Positions 31,565-39,717 of a DNA stretch of 64,000 nt are shown here, in pieces. A model generated the notes under the pieces. That model was given only the letters and a program-made list of their open reading frames with translations. It was not told where the DNA came from and did not search any database. The DNA is from Alistipes_A hominis (GTDB taxonomy: Bacteria > Bacteroidota > Bacteroidia > Bacteroidales > Rikenellaceae). Both the position numbers and the translations under genes were made by a program. Position 1 is the first letter of the stretch. Every line of letters starts with the position of its first letter. The stretch covers positions 372,001 to 436,000 of the forward strand of contig NZ_JACOOK010000001.1 of the NCBI RefSeq assembly GCF_014288115.1. The letters run 5' to 3'.

Positions 31565-33505
31565 TCAGTAAACGAGCGATGTTTCCGGATTCCGATACCA
31601 ATCCTTATGCCCCCCGGAAGCTACCCAACTGCTGAAATCGGGGTAAGCCTCATCGATCCGCGTTCCTTCCTTCGGACACCGGAAGTCGTAACCGGCGATA
31701 TGGATCGCAAACGGGAACTGATTGTTTTTCGACACGTAATACAGGCCCTTGTCGGGCTGCGAAACGTCGTGTCCGAAATGCAACTGCGTCCTGTCGGCCA
31801 GCGCCGTCGGAGGATAATTGACCAAATGCACTTCGGATCCCCGTCCTTCGTCGGTCTTCAATACGGCGAACGGATTGTAAGGCGGTACGACCCGCTCGTA
31901 ACCGATCCCGCTGGTAAACGAAGTCGTCACTGTAAACGTATGTCCCAGCGCAACGCCGATATCGTCGAACAACACGACCGTCGGATGATCCTGACCCGGT
32001 TCCAGGCTCTTCCCTTTCATGAAGGAAGACGGCGCCAGGTCGCTTTCGATCTGCACGCTCCGAACCGCATCCGCCCCGAACAGGTGCAACTGATAACCGA
32101 AACCGTCGGTATAAGCCGCGCCATTGTGTTTAGCGGTAAATTCATCGACGGTACGGGACACGTTGTTGCTTCTGTCCGTATAAACCCGGCTTTTATACAA
32201 TACGACCACGTCGTTCATATCGTAGTCCCCTTCGTAAGGCCACAGATCCTCGAACGCCAGCGTTCCCCGGTATTCGGTGTAGGTATCGGGGTCGGCGCCC
32301 GGTTCCGGCAGATCAGGAACGCCGGGAATCGCGTTCTGGTGTTCCATCTGTAGACCGAACAGCGCGTCCGTATAATTCCAGTCCTTGTTGTCCTCGAATC
32401 CGACGGCTACCCATCCGCTTTGCCGGTCATACAGAGAAACCGTGCGCTGCTGGCGCTTCCCGTCCGCCATCGGGTTCAAATCGGGCTTCGAATAACGGAT
32501 ATCCTTCGCATAATCGTAAGATGCGATATTCCCACTGGCAAACCAGTGTCCCATCAGGAAAAATCCGATGCTGACCCCGGCCGGGAATTCATCCTGAAAA
32601 GCCGTTCCGTCCCAGTACTTGAGCTGCACCCGATCGCCGGCAAGCAACGACCCGACACGCACATCCGAATTACCTTTGTAATACTTGGTTACATTCGGGA
32701 ATGCGATGATTTTCGTCAGGGCGTCCGCCGCAGGAACCGTTCCGGTCGGATAGGTAAAATATCCCACGACGTTCTGCCACGAAGCGCCGCTTTTCAGAAA
32801 GACCATATTGATCTTGGTCGGCGACTCGATCGAAATATCCGCACTGGCCTCATCTTCGAACAATTCGGGATAAACGGTAGTGATGAATTTGCCGACGACT
32901 CCCGAATAGACCTTATCCACCCTCGCAACGAACGAGGCAGGCAGTTCATTATCCGACAGCACATTAGGCAACGTTCCGTACACATCCGTCCATTCGGACA
33001 ATACTTTGCAATCGTCCGGATACGTGTAACCGCTCCCGGTCATCGCTTTCGATCCGGCATGCTGCGCGATATACTCGTTCTGGTCGAAATCGATCCGGTT
33101 TCCGGAAACTTTCAGATGCGCCGTTCCGACGGAACCGATCGCATCGGACGACAACCAGACCTCCGTCACCAGCGAAGGCATCGTCAGATTGCCGGAGAAA
33201 TGCCCCGTCTCGTCGGTATATCCCCGGAAATAAGGTTCGACCTCTTTCTTGGTCAAAGTGCCGTCGGCATTCTCTTCATAGGGATTTTCACCGAACACCT
33301 CGAAACCGATCTGATAACCGTTCAGACGGTAATCGATGTTCGCGGCATACGACTGCGCCGTCGCGAACGTCTGATAATCGCCCGCAGACGGATCGTCCGG
33401 TTTCGGGCCGTCGCTCGGATTTTTGACGCAACCGGTCGCAACGACCGACGCCATGCAACAAAGCAGAACCCGTCCCGCATTGAAGCCGCCTTTATTTTTC
33501 CTCAT
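31565..33505 (-). CDS. LruC-domain (DUF4842-like) lipoprotein
   Basis: This 646-residue predicted surface lipoprotein has lipobox ATGC (Cys26). The C-terminal third has the hallmark EDLWPYEGDYDMNDVVV, followed by HNGAAYTDGFGYQLHLFGAD, as in LruC domains of Leptospira and Bacteroidota. The middle region (SIGFFLMGHWF, SLYDRQSGWVAVGFEDNKDWNY) resembles DUF4114-like calcium-binding beta-sandwiches. No enzyme motif is seen; function is unknown, perhaps surface structure or calcium binding. It has its own promoter. Confidence 0.78.
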   Translation of the reverse strand: MRKNKGGFNAGRVLLCCMASVVATGCVKNPSDGPKPDDPSAGDYQTFATAQSYAANIDYRLNGYQIGFEVFGENPYEENADGTLTKKEVEPYFRGYTDETGHFSGNLTMPSLVTEVWLSSDAIGSVGTAHLKVSGNRIDFDQNEYIAQHAGSKAMTGSGYTYPDDCKVLSEWTDVYGTLPNVLSDNELPASFVARVDKVYSGVVGKFITTVYPELFEDEASADISIESPTKINMVFLKSGASWQNVVGYFTYPTGTVPAADALTKIIAFPNVTKYYKGNSDVRVGSLLAGDRVQLKYWDGTAFQDEFPAGVSIGFFLMGHWFASGNIASYDYAKDIRYSKPDLNPMADGKRQQRTVSLYDRQSGWVAVGFEDNKDWNYTDALFGLQMEHQNAIPGVPDLPEPGADPDTYTEYRGTLAFEDLWPYEGDYDMNDVVVLYKSRVYTDRSNNVSRTVDEFTAKHNGAAYTDGFGYQLHLFGADAVRSVQIESDLAPSSFMKGKSLEPGQDHPTVVLFDDIGVALGHTFTVTTSFTSGIGYERVVPPYNPFAVLKTDEGRGSEVHLVNYPPTALADRTQLHFGHDVSQPDKGLYYVSKNNQFPFAIHIAGYDFRCPKEGTRIDEAYPDFSSWVASGGHKDWYRNPETSLVY

Positions 33506-33531
33506 ACTAACAATCCTTTAAATATTCAATG

Positions 33532-33539
33532 CAAATGTA
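33532..33539 (-). promoter_or_regulatory. -7 box for the LruC lipoprotein gene
   Basis: The minus strand reads TACATTTG, 26 nt before the ATG at 33505. Confidence 0.5.
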
Positions 33540-33562
33540 GAGCATTTTTAAAGGATCGGTAC

Positions 33563-34168
33563 TTATTTTTCTTTCAATTCGATAAAAACTTCAAGTTCCG
33601 TTAATAATTTTTGCACAGGGAGCCCCATTACATTGTAAAACGAACCTTCGATCCGCTCGATCGCCACATAACCGATCCATTCCTGAATGCCGTAAGCGCC
33701 CGCCTTGTCATACGGACGGTAGCGGTCGACGTAATAGTCGATCTCTTCGTCGGACAGTTGTTTAAAAAAAACCTTTGTCCGGGAATCGAACGTGCGGCTG
33801 CGGCTTCCATTGCGCAGCGTAACCCCGGTAATCACCGAATGACTGCGTCCGGAAAGGCTCCGCAACATGTCCAGCGCCGTCTCCCGCCCGGCGGGTTTGC
33901 CCAAAATACGGCCGTCCGCAATTACGACCGTATCGGCCGTAATCAGGATATCCTTCCCGCCGAGCGGCTCCGGATAGGCTTCCGACTTCAACCGCGAAAG
34001 GAAAGCGGCCACTTCGTCCACCGGCAGGTCGCGAGGATACTCCTCGACGACTTCGTAATCGCCGGCCAGCGAAAACTCCAATCCGCAATCCGCGAGCAAT
34101 TGCCTGCGCCGCGGAGAGCGACTGGCCAGGATCAAATCGTATTCTTTTAATTCCTCGATAAAAAACAT
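33563..34168 (-). CDS. maf: Maf-like nucleoside triphosphate pyrophosphatase
   Basis: This 201-residue protein has the Maf motif SRSPRRRQLL (about 16-25), EYPRDLPVDEVAAFLSRLKS, ITADTVV with the catalytic aspartate, GKPAGRETALDMLRSLSGRSHSV and YDKAGAYGIQ. These define the dTTP/UTP (YhdE-type) branch that removes non-canonical or excess nucleotides. It is cytoplasmic. Confidence 0.9.
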   Translation of the reverse strand: MFFIEELKEYDLILASRSPRRRQLLADCGLEFSLAGDYEVVEEYPRDLPVDEVAAFLSRLKSEAYPEPLGGKDILITADTVVIADGRILGKPAGRETALDMLRSLSGRSHSVITGVTLRNGSRSRTFDSRTKVFFKQLSDEEIDYYVDRYRPYDKAGAYGIQEWIGYVAIERIEGSFYNVMGLPVQKLLTELEVFIELKEK

Positions 34169-34186
34169 ATGCAGGATTTTCGATTA

Positions 34187-34223
34187 TCATCGGACGCATC
34201 CGATGAGATACCTTGCAAAATTA
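34187..34223 (-). promoter_or_regulatory. maf promoter with adjacent inverted repeat
   Basis: The minus-strand -7 box TAATTTTG (34216-34223) gives a start near 34209. TCATCGGA (34187-34194) and TCCGATGA (34199-34206), 4 nt apart, form an 8-bp inverted repeat just downstream. It could be an operator or a 5' mRNA hairpin. Confidence 0.45.
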
Positions 34224-34292
34224 CGCAAAAACATCCTGAATATCCCCTTTTCCCATTCGTTTTATACCTCGCTATTCGGTAGAAGGCCAGGC

Positions 34293-35027
34293 TTACATCC
34301 TGCGATACAGGCTCCGGGGGATTATTTTCAGCGCCAAGCCGATCCACCGCCAGCGCGGGGTGACGTACTGCACGGAACGTCCTTTGCGAACGGCCCGGCA
34401 AATGCACTGCGCGGCCCGCTGCGGCGAAGCGATCCAGAAATGGCCTTCGCCTTTCATCATCGCCGTGCGCACCGATCCGGGACGGATATCGACGACCCGA
34501 ATCGGAAGCTTTTGACGGCAAGCCTTCTGGCGCAGACTCTCCAGGTAATTGATCTGATAGGCTTTCGACGCGGCATAAGACGGGGCCGTGCGGCTGCCGC
34601 GCAGTCCCATCACCGAGGTAACCGCCGCGAGACATCCCCCGCCGCGACATTCGAAATAACGGTAACACCAATCTACCGTGCGGGTAAATCCGTCCACATT
34701 CACCCGGTTGGTCGCCTCCTCGATCCGGTAGTCCAATCCGTCGTTCAGGTCGCCCGTCCCGGAGCAAAAAACAATCAGTTCCGGACTCCCCAGCGAGCCG
34801 GTCAACGCCGCGAGCCGGTCGCAGGCATCGGGTTGCGCAATATCGAAAGCGGCCGTTTCATAGCGCTGCGGAGCGGAACGCGCCAGTTCTTCCAGCAAAG
34901 CCTCCCTCCGGCCGGTAATCCCCACGCGGTAACCCTGCGAGGCGAGCTGCGCCGCCACTTCGCGGCCGATCCCGGAAGTAGCTCCGATCACGACCGCCGT
35001 TTTCGAAACATCGTTTGTTCTCGTCAT
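34293..35027 (-). CDS. Short-chain dehydrogenase/reductase
   Basis: This 244-residue Rossmann-fold oxidoreductase has GATSGIGREVA (NAD(P) binding) near the N-terminus and the catalytic YxxxK in SYAASKAYQ (about 150-158) with a preceding serine region (AAVTSVMGLRGS). I chose the ATG at 35027 since an upstream in-frame start at 35057 lies inside the promoter box. It resembles small SDRs of unknown substrate. It lies between maf and a Crp-type regulator, each with its own promoter. Confidence 0.82.
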   Translation of the reverse strand: MTRTNDVSKTAVVIGATSGIGREVAAQLASQGYRVGITGRREALLEELARSAPQRYETAAFDIAQPDACDRLAALTGSLGSPELIVFCSGTGDLNDGLDYRIEEATNRVNVDGFTRTVDWCYRYFECRGGGCLAAVTSVMGLRGSRTAPSYAASKAYQINYLESLRQKACRQKLPIRVVDIRPGSVRTAMMKGEGHFWIASPQRAAQCICRAVRKGRSVQYVTPRWRWIGLALKIIPRSLYRRM

Positions 35028-35054
35028 CGTATGCGTTCCATAATTAACTACGGC

Positions 35055-35062
35055 CAAAAATA
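35055..35062 (-). promoter_or_regulatory. -7 box for the SDR gene
   Basis: The minus strand reads TATTTTTG, 28 nt before the chosen start. Confidence 0.5.
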
Positions 35063-35094
35063 CATACGCTCGGCGCGGAATTTCTTGAAAAAAT

Positions 35095-35673
35095 TCAAGA
35101 TTTTCTTTTCGATGACAATTTTCGGCGAATGTGGCTGACCGTCTCCGGCGTCACGCCGATAAACGAAGCCAACTCCTTGAGCGGAATAACGTCCACAAGC
35201 CCCGGATAACGGTCGATCAGATTCAGATAGTGCTCTTCGGGCGTTTTACAATAGAAATCGAGCAGCCGGTCGTAAGTTATGGCAAACAGTTCCTCGGCGA
35301 CCCGGCGCCCCAGGCGCTGCCCTTCGATACCGCTTTCCCAGTAACGTTCGAGCTCCGTGCAGGGGAGCAGGTACGACACCGACTCCGCAACCGCCCGGAT
35401 ATCGACCACGGCAGCCGTACCGCAGATAAACGACCGGTAATCGCAAACGTATTCGTCCGGGAAGGCATATCCCACCACATGCTCGTTTCCGCGCCCGTCA
35501 AGGCACGTATAGCGAAACACGCCGCTCTCGACGAAAGCGACGAAACGGGGAACGCTTCCGGCCGTCAGGAACGGTTCGCCCCGTCCGTAAACCCGGCGCT
35601 CGCCTCGTTCCGTAAAAAGCGGTTTCAACAAAGAGACATCCAGCCGGTCGGCATAACGATTGAATCGGTTCAT
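35095..35673 (-). CDS. Crp/Fnr-family transcriptional regulator
   Basis: This 192-residue protein has an N-terminal cyclic-nucleotide-binding-like beta-roll (RVYGRGEPFLTAGSVPRFVAFV) and a C-terminal winged helix ending in KELASFIGVTPETVSHIRRKL. The ligand-binding residues of true cAMP receptors are not evident, which is usual for this Bacteroidota group. The -7 box at 35682-35689 would start transcription almost at the ATG, giving a nearly leaderless mRNA. The target genes are unknown; the SDR gene just downstream is a candidate. Confidence 0.85.
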   Translation of the reverse strand: MNRFNRYADRLDVSLLKPLFTERGERRVYGRGEPFLTAGSVPRFVAFVESGVFRYTCLDGRGNEHVVGYAFPDEYVCDYRSFICGTAAVVDIRAVAESVSYLLPCTELERYWESGIEGQRLGRRVAEELFAITYDRLLDFYCKTPEEHYLNLIDRYPGLVDVIPLKELASFIGVTPETVSHIRRKLSSKRKS

Positions 35674-35681
35674 AAACGCGA

Positions 35682-35689
35682 CAAAGGTA
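35682..35689 (-). promoter_or_regulatory. -7 box for the Crp-type regulator gene
   Basis: The minus strand reads TACCTTTG, ending 9 nt before the ATG at 35673, so the transcript would be nearly leaderless. Confidence 0.6.
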
Positions 35690-35701
35690 CTCGTCCAAAT
35701 T

Positions 35702-36325
35702 TTACTTGATGTCGAAATCGAGCAGCAAACGTCCTTCGAGCGAGGCCCGGATACGATCTCCGGGACGCACCGGACCGACGCCGACCGGCGTGCCCGTATA
35801 GATCAGGTCGCCGATTTTCAGCGTCACGAACTGCGACACGTAAGCGATCACCCGGTTCACGCCGAAAATCATCTGCGACGTATCGCCGCGCTGGCGCACC
35901 TCGTCGTTGAGCGACATCTCGAAATGCAACCGCTGCACGTCGCCGCCCAGTTCGGCCAGCGGAAAGAACTGCGGCGACAGCGCCGCCGAATGGTCGAACG
36001 CCTTGCCGATCTCCCACGGCAAACCTCCTGCAATGCACTCGCGTTGCAGGTCGCGGGCCGTAAAGTCGATACCGAGCCCCACCTCGTCGTAATAACGCGG
36101 GGCGAAACGCTCTTCGATCGCCTTGCCCACGCGGTTGATCCGGACGACCAGTTCCGTCTCGTAGTGCAGATCCCGGCTGAACGCAGGCACGTAGAACGGA
36201 TCGTTGTTGCGCAACAGCGCCGTGTCGGGCTTCATGAAGAACTGCGGTTTCCCGGGCAGATCGCGCGTATGGTCCAGTTCGGCGACATGCTCGGCGTAGT
36301 TCCGTCCGATGCAGATGATTTTCAT
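35702..36325 (-). CDS. Fumarylacetoacetate hydrolase family protein
   Basis: This 207-residue enzyme of the FAH/acylpyruvase family reads KIICIGRNYAEHVAELDH, the acidic metal site in YETELVVRI, GIDFTARDLQ, KAFDHSAALSPQF and DLIYTGTPVGVGP. Small members cleave acylpyruvates or decarboxylate oxaloacetate. The substrate here is not evident. It overlaps lpxB by 4 nt as the last gene of a leftward operon. Confidence 0.85.
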   Translation of the reverse strand: MKIICIGRNYAEHVAELDHTRDLPGKPQFFMKPDTALLRNNDPFYVPAFSRDLHYETELVVRINRVGKAIEERFAPRYYDEVGLGIDFTARDLQRECIAGGLPWEIGKAFDHSAALSPQFFPLAELGGDVQRLHFEMSLNDEVRQRGDTSQMIFGVNRVIAYVSQFVTLKIGDLIYTGTPVGVGPVRPGDRIRASLEGRLLLDFDIK

Positions 36326-37458
36326 TTCTTATCTTCTTTAAGCAGTTCGACCATTCGCGCCCCGACACGGTCGGAGGCTCCGCTGCCGCCGATCAGCCGA
36401 CCCAGCTCGGCGTAATCGGATATCATCCGGTCGTGCTTCGCCCCGCCGGGCAGGATCGCCCGCAGTTCGGCCGTCGCATTCGGCATATTCATCTGGTACT
36501 GCAACAGTTCGCGCACGCACTCGCGGTCGAGCACGAGGTTTACCAGCGACACGTACTTCGTTTTCAGGAACATTTTGCCGATCAGCATCGTCGGCAGGTC
36601 GCGGCGGTAACACACCATCTCCGGAACGCCGAGCAAAGCCGTTTCGAGCGTCGCCGTACCGGACGTCACGACCGCCGCATCGCTGACGGCCAGCAGTTCG
36701 TAAGTTTTGTCGCACACGTAACGGACGTCGCTGCCGGCCAGGTAAGGCGCATACACCTCGCGGTCGAGCCACGATACCCCCGCCACGACGAATTGGTATT
36801 GCGAAAATTCCGCGGACAACTCCACCATGAACGGCAGGTTGAATTTGATTTCCGAACGGCGGCTACCGGCCAGCAACGCTACGATCGGGCGGTCGTCGAG
36901 TCCGTTTTCTTCGATAAAACGGGCGTACGGTTGCAGGTTTTGCCGGCGCTCCGCAATCGCGTCCATCAGCGGATTGCCTTCGTAGATCGCTTCGATCCCA
37001 TGACGGCGGAACCAGGCCGTCTCGAACGGGAAGATAACGAACAGCCGGTCGACGTACTTCCGGATTTTTTCGACGCGCGACTCTTTCCACGCCCACGCTT
37101 TCGGCGCGATATAATAATAGGTCGGGATGCCGTTCTCTTTAGCGAATTTCGCCATCCTCAGGTTGAACCCGGCGTAATCGATCAGGATCAGCACGTCCGG
37201 ACGGTAAGCGGCGACGTCTTCCTTGCAGGCGGCGATCTGTCCCAAGATCGTGCGCAGGTTTTTCGCTATCTCGACAAAACCCATGAACGATGCCTTTTTA
37301 TAGTGCATCGCCAGATTTTCCGCACCGCCGACGGCAGCCATCTTGTCGCCGCCCCAGAAACGAAACCGCGCCTGCGGATCGGCTTTCAGCAATCCTTTCA
37401 TCAGGTTCGCGCCGTGCAGGTCGCCCGACGCTTCCCCGGCAATCAGGTAATACTTCAT
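36322..37458 (-). CDS. lpxB: Lipid-A-disaccharide synthase
   Basis: This 378-residue GT19 glycosyltransferase joins UDP-diacylglucosamine and lipid X to make lipid A disaccharide at the inner membrane. The N-terminus KYYLIAGEASGDLHGANLM is diagnostic. KAWAWKESRVEKIRKYVDRL and TSGTATLETALLGVPEMVCY are further hallmarks. I chose the ATG at 37458, since it begins exactly at MKYYLIAGE. It lies 52 nt after trmD and overlaps the FAH gene. Confidence 0.93.
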   Translation of the reverse strand: MKYYLIAGEASGDLHGANLMKGLLKADPQARFRFWGGDKMAAVGGAENLAMHYKKASFMGFVEIAKNLRTILGQIAACKEDVAAYRPDVLILIDYAGFNLRMAKFAKENGIPTYYYIAPKAWAWKESRVEKIRKYVDRLFVIFPFETAWFRRHGIEAIYEGNPLMDAIAERRQNLQPYARFIEENGLDDRPIVALLAGSRRSEIKFNLPFMVELSAEFSQYQFVVAGVSWLDREVYAPYLAGSDVRYVCDKTYELLAVSDAAVVTSGTATLETALLGVPEMVCYRRDLPTMLIGKMFLKTKYVSLVNLVLDRECVRELLQYQMNMPNATAELRAILPGGAKHDRMISDYAELGRLIGGSGASDRVGARMVELLKEDKK

Positions 37459-37510
37459 CGCTATATGATTTTTATCTCGTTGAATTCCATTCCGCAACCT
37501 TCGACCCGGA

Positions 37511-38185
37511 TCACTTCAGCAGATCGGGCCGCAGCCGTTCGGTGCGTTCCAGCGCCTGCTGCTCTTGCCATTTGTCGATCTCGGCGAAATTGCCCGACAA
37601 CAGCACGTCCGGCACGCGCCATCCGCGGAACTCCGCCGGACGGGTATAGACGGGCGGCGCGAGCAGGTTGTCCTGAAAACTGTCCGTCAGCGCCGAAGCC
37701 TCGTCGCCGATCGCCCCGGGAATGATCCGGATCACGCTGTCGGCGATGATCGCGGCGGCCAGTTCCCCGCCGGTCAGCACGTAATCGCCGATCGATATCT
37801 CGCGCGTAATCAAGTGTTCGCGCACCCGGTAGTCGATTCCCTTGTAATGACCGCACAGGATGACGATATTTTCGAGCGTCGACAGGCGGTTGGCCTCGTG
37901 CTGGTCGTACCGAACGCCGTCGGGCGAAGTATAGATAATCTCGTCGTAGCTGCGTTCGGCCTGCAACGCTTCGACGCAGCGGAAGATCGGTTCGGGTTTC
38001 ATCACCATGCCGGCTTCGCCGCCGAACGGGTAATCGTCCACCTGACGGTGTTTGTCGAATGTATAGTCCCGGATGTTATGGATATGGATTTCGACCAGTC
38101 CTTTTTGCTGCGCCCGCTTCAGAATCGATTCGTTCAGCGGGCTTTGCAACAGTTCCGGAACGACCGTAAGGATATCTATGCGCAT
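37511..38185 (-). CDS. trmD: tRNA (guanine-N1-)-methyltransferase
   Basis: This 224-residue SPOUT enzyme methylates G37 in tRNA. MRIDILTVVPELL at the start, DYPFGGEAGMVMKPEPIF, LCGHYKGIDYRV and SIGDYVLTGGELAA are all typical TrmD motifs. I chose the ATG at 38185; longer upstream frames overlap the FkbM gene. It overlaps that upstream gene by 10 nt. Confidence 0.94.
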   Translation of the reverse strand: MRIDILTVVPELLQSPLNESILKRAQQKGLVEIHIHNIRDYTFDKHRQVDDYPFGGEAGMVMKPEPIFRCVEALQAERSYDEIIYTSPDGVRYDQHEANRLSTLENIVILCGHYKGIDYRVREHLITREISIGDYVLTGGELAAAIIADSVIRIIPGAIGDEASALTDSFQDNLLAPPVYTRPAEFRGWRVPDVLLSGNFAEIDKWQEQQALERTERLRPDLLK

Positions 38186-38973
38186 GGCCCGATCAGCGTT
38201 TGATACGGCTCGATCTTCGACCCGTGTATGAAAATAATGTCTTTCGTATCTTCCGGCGCGAGCGGCTTCATCCGTCCGTCGCACAGCGTAAACCCGCGAT
38301 AACCGCGCGATTCGAAAAAGCCGGCGATCGCCGTGCGCGTAGCGCCGCCCGTCTCGATCAGTACGGTCGGCAGGTGCCGCTCGATCAACGGCCGCAGTTC
38401 CGGGATCACGACGCCCTCGTATCCTTCTATATCGCACTTTATGAAGTCGATCTTCGGCAAATCGGCGAACAGTACGCTGCCGCGCCGCATCTCGGCCTCG
38501 AACTCGACGACCGGCAGGCCGTCCGTAGGCCGATCCATCACGAAATTCTGCCCGGTGCCGAAATAGCCGTTCTCGCCGACCGAACTGTTCCCCATCCGGA
38601 TCGTCTTTTCGGCGTCGCCGAGCGCATAATTCAGGATTTCGACATTGCGGTATTTCCGCAGGTTACGGCGCAACACATTCAAGATCGGACGCACCGGCTC
38701 GACGGCGTACACTTTTCCCGACGGGCCCGCGAGCCCGGCCAGCACGTAAGAATAATATCCCAGATTCGCGCCGATGTCGATCGCCGTATCGCCGGGTGAA
38801 ACGAGGTATTTGAGAAAACGCGGATATTCGTACACCTCCGAGCGGGGCGAAACGCCCCACCGGTATCCCTGCAGGTACATGCCGCTGAGCACCCGCAAGT
38901 AACTATCCAGCGACAGGTTTTTATACAACAATTTGCGGATCGCATTTCCCATCTGTCCCATCGTATCCGGCAT
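38176..38973 (-). CDS. FkbM-family methyltransferase
   Basis: This 265-residue SAM-dependent methyltransferase has motif I in AIDIGANLGYYSYVLAG and the FkbM-type acidic segment DFIKCDIEGYEGVVIPELR. Such enzymes O-methylate sugars, polyketides or other small molecules. It lies between an MBL hydrolase and trmD in one operon, without glycosyltransferases, so the acceptor cannot be assigned. Confidence 0.82.
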   Translation of the reverse strand: MPDTMGQMGNAIRKLLYKNLSLDSYLRVLSGMYLQGYRWGVSPRSEVYEYPRFLKYLVSPGDTAIDIGANLGYYSYVLAGLAGPSGKVYAVEPVRPILNVLRRNLRKYRNVEILNYALGDAEKTIRMGNSSVGENGYFGTGQNFVMDRPTDGLPVVEFEAEMRRGSVLFADLPKIDFIKCDIEGYEGVVIPELRPLIERHLPTVLIETGGATRTAIAGFFESRGYRGFTLCDGRMKPLAPEDTKDIIFIHGSKIEPYQTLIGPCA

Positions 38974-38981
38974 TCGAAAGA

Positions 38982-39647
38982 TTAATAATTGACCTCCCCG
39001 CCGAGCACCTCGGTTACGAACGGATTGTAGAGCGCCTCGTGGCCGATCGTACTGTCCTGCCCGTGCCCGGGATAGAAATGCACGTCTCCGCCGAGCGGCA
39101 TTAGTTTATCGAGGATGCTACGCATGATCCAACTGTAGTCGCCGCCCGGAAGGTCGGTGCGGCCGATGCTTTCGCGGAACAGCGTATCGCCGGTGATCAG
39201 CAATTTCTCGTCTTTGTTGTAGAGGCAGATATGGCCCGGGGTATGGCCCGGAGTCTCGATAATCTCCATCGCGGTATCGCCGAAACGAACCTCCTTTTTG
39301 CCTTGCAGGTCGATGTCGATCGTCGGCACGGAATCCACTTTGAAGCCGTAGATCGCTCCGTGCGTCGGGGCCGACTCAATCAGGAAAGCGTCGCGCCCGT
39401 CGATTGCGAACGGAATCCCGTACCGCTCCTTGACGTAGTTCACGCCGAGCATATGGTCGACATGACCGTGCGTATTGACGGCCATCACCGGCTTCAGACC
39501 GTTCGACTCGATATAATCGGACAGCGCCTTGTTTTCCTGCGGCGTATAACCGCCGGCGTCGATGATGATGCACTCTTTCGTCTGATCGGACAATACGATC
39601 GTATTCTCCTGAAACGGGTTCGAAACGATAATTTTAACGGTTATCAT
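38982..39647 (-). CDS. MBL-fold metallohydrolase, glyoxalase II-like
   Basis: This 221-residue protein has the metal motif HTHGHVDH (HxHxDH), then GDTLFRESIGRTDLPGGD and YPGHGQDSTIGHE. It resembles small hydroxyacylglutathione-hydrolase or persulfide-dioxygenase-like enzymes. Thiol ester hydrolysis is the likely activity. I chose the ATG at 39647 because it begins at MITVKIIVSNPFQEN; the longer frame enters the promoter. It is the first gene of the leftward operon. Confidence 0.87.
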   Translation of the reverse strand: MITVKIIVSNPFQENTIVLSDQTKECIIIDAGGYTPQENKALSDYIESNGLKPVMAVNTHGHVDHMLGVNYVKERYGIPFAIDGRDAFLIESAPTHGAIYGFKVDSVPTIDIDLQGKKEVRFGDTAMEIIETPGHTPGHICLYNKDEKLLITGDTLFRESIGRTDLPGGDYSWIMRSILDKLMPLGGDVHFYPGHGQDSTIGHEALYNPFVTEVLGGEVNY

Positions 39648-39672
39648 AGATTGTCGGTTCCAAAATTTTACA

Positions 39673-39680
39673 CAAAGATA
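39673..39680 (-). promoter_or_regulatory. Leftward -7 box of the MBL-lpxB operon
   Basis: The minus strand reads TATCTTTG, 26 nt before the chosen ATG. It lies back-to-back with the rlmD promoter at 39689-39696. Confidence 0.6.
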
Positions 39681-39688
39681 GTTATCAT

Positions 39689-39696
39689 TACCTTTG
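39689..39696 (+). promoter_or_regulatory. Rightward -7 box of the rlmD run
   Basis: TACCTTTG lies 21 nt before the GTG start at 39718, giving a short leader. Confidence 0.6.
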
Positions 39697-39717
39697 TAAG
39701 AAATAAAACAGGACAAA

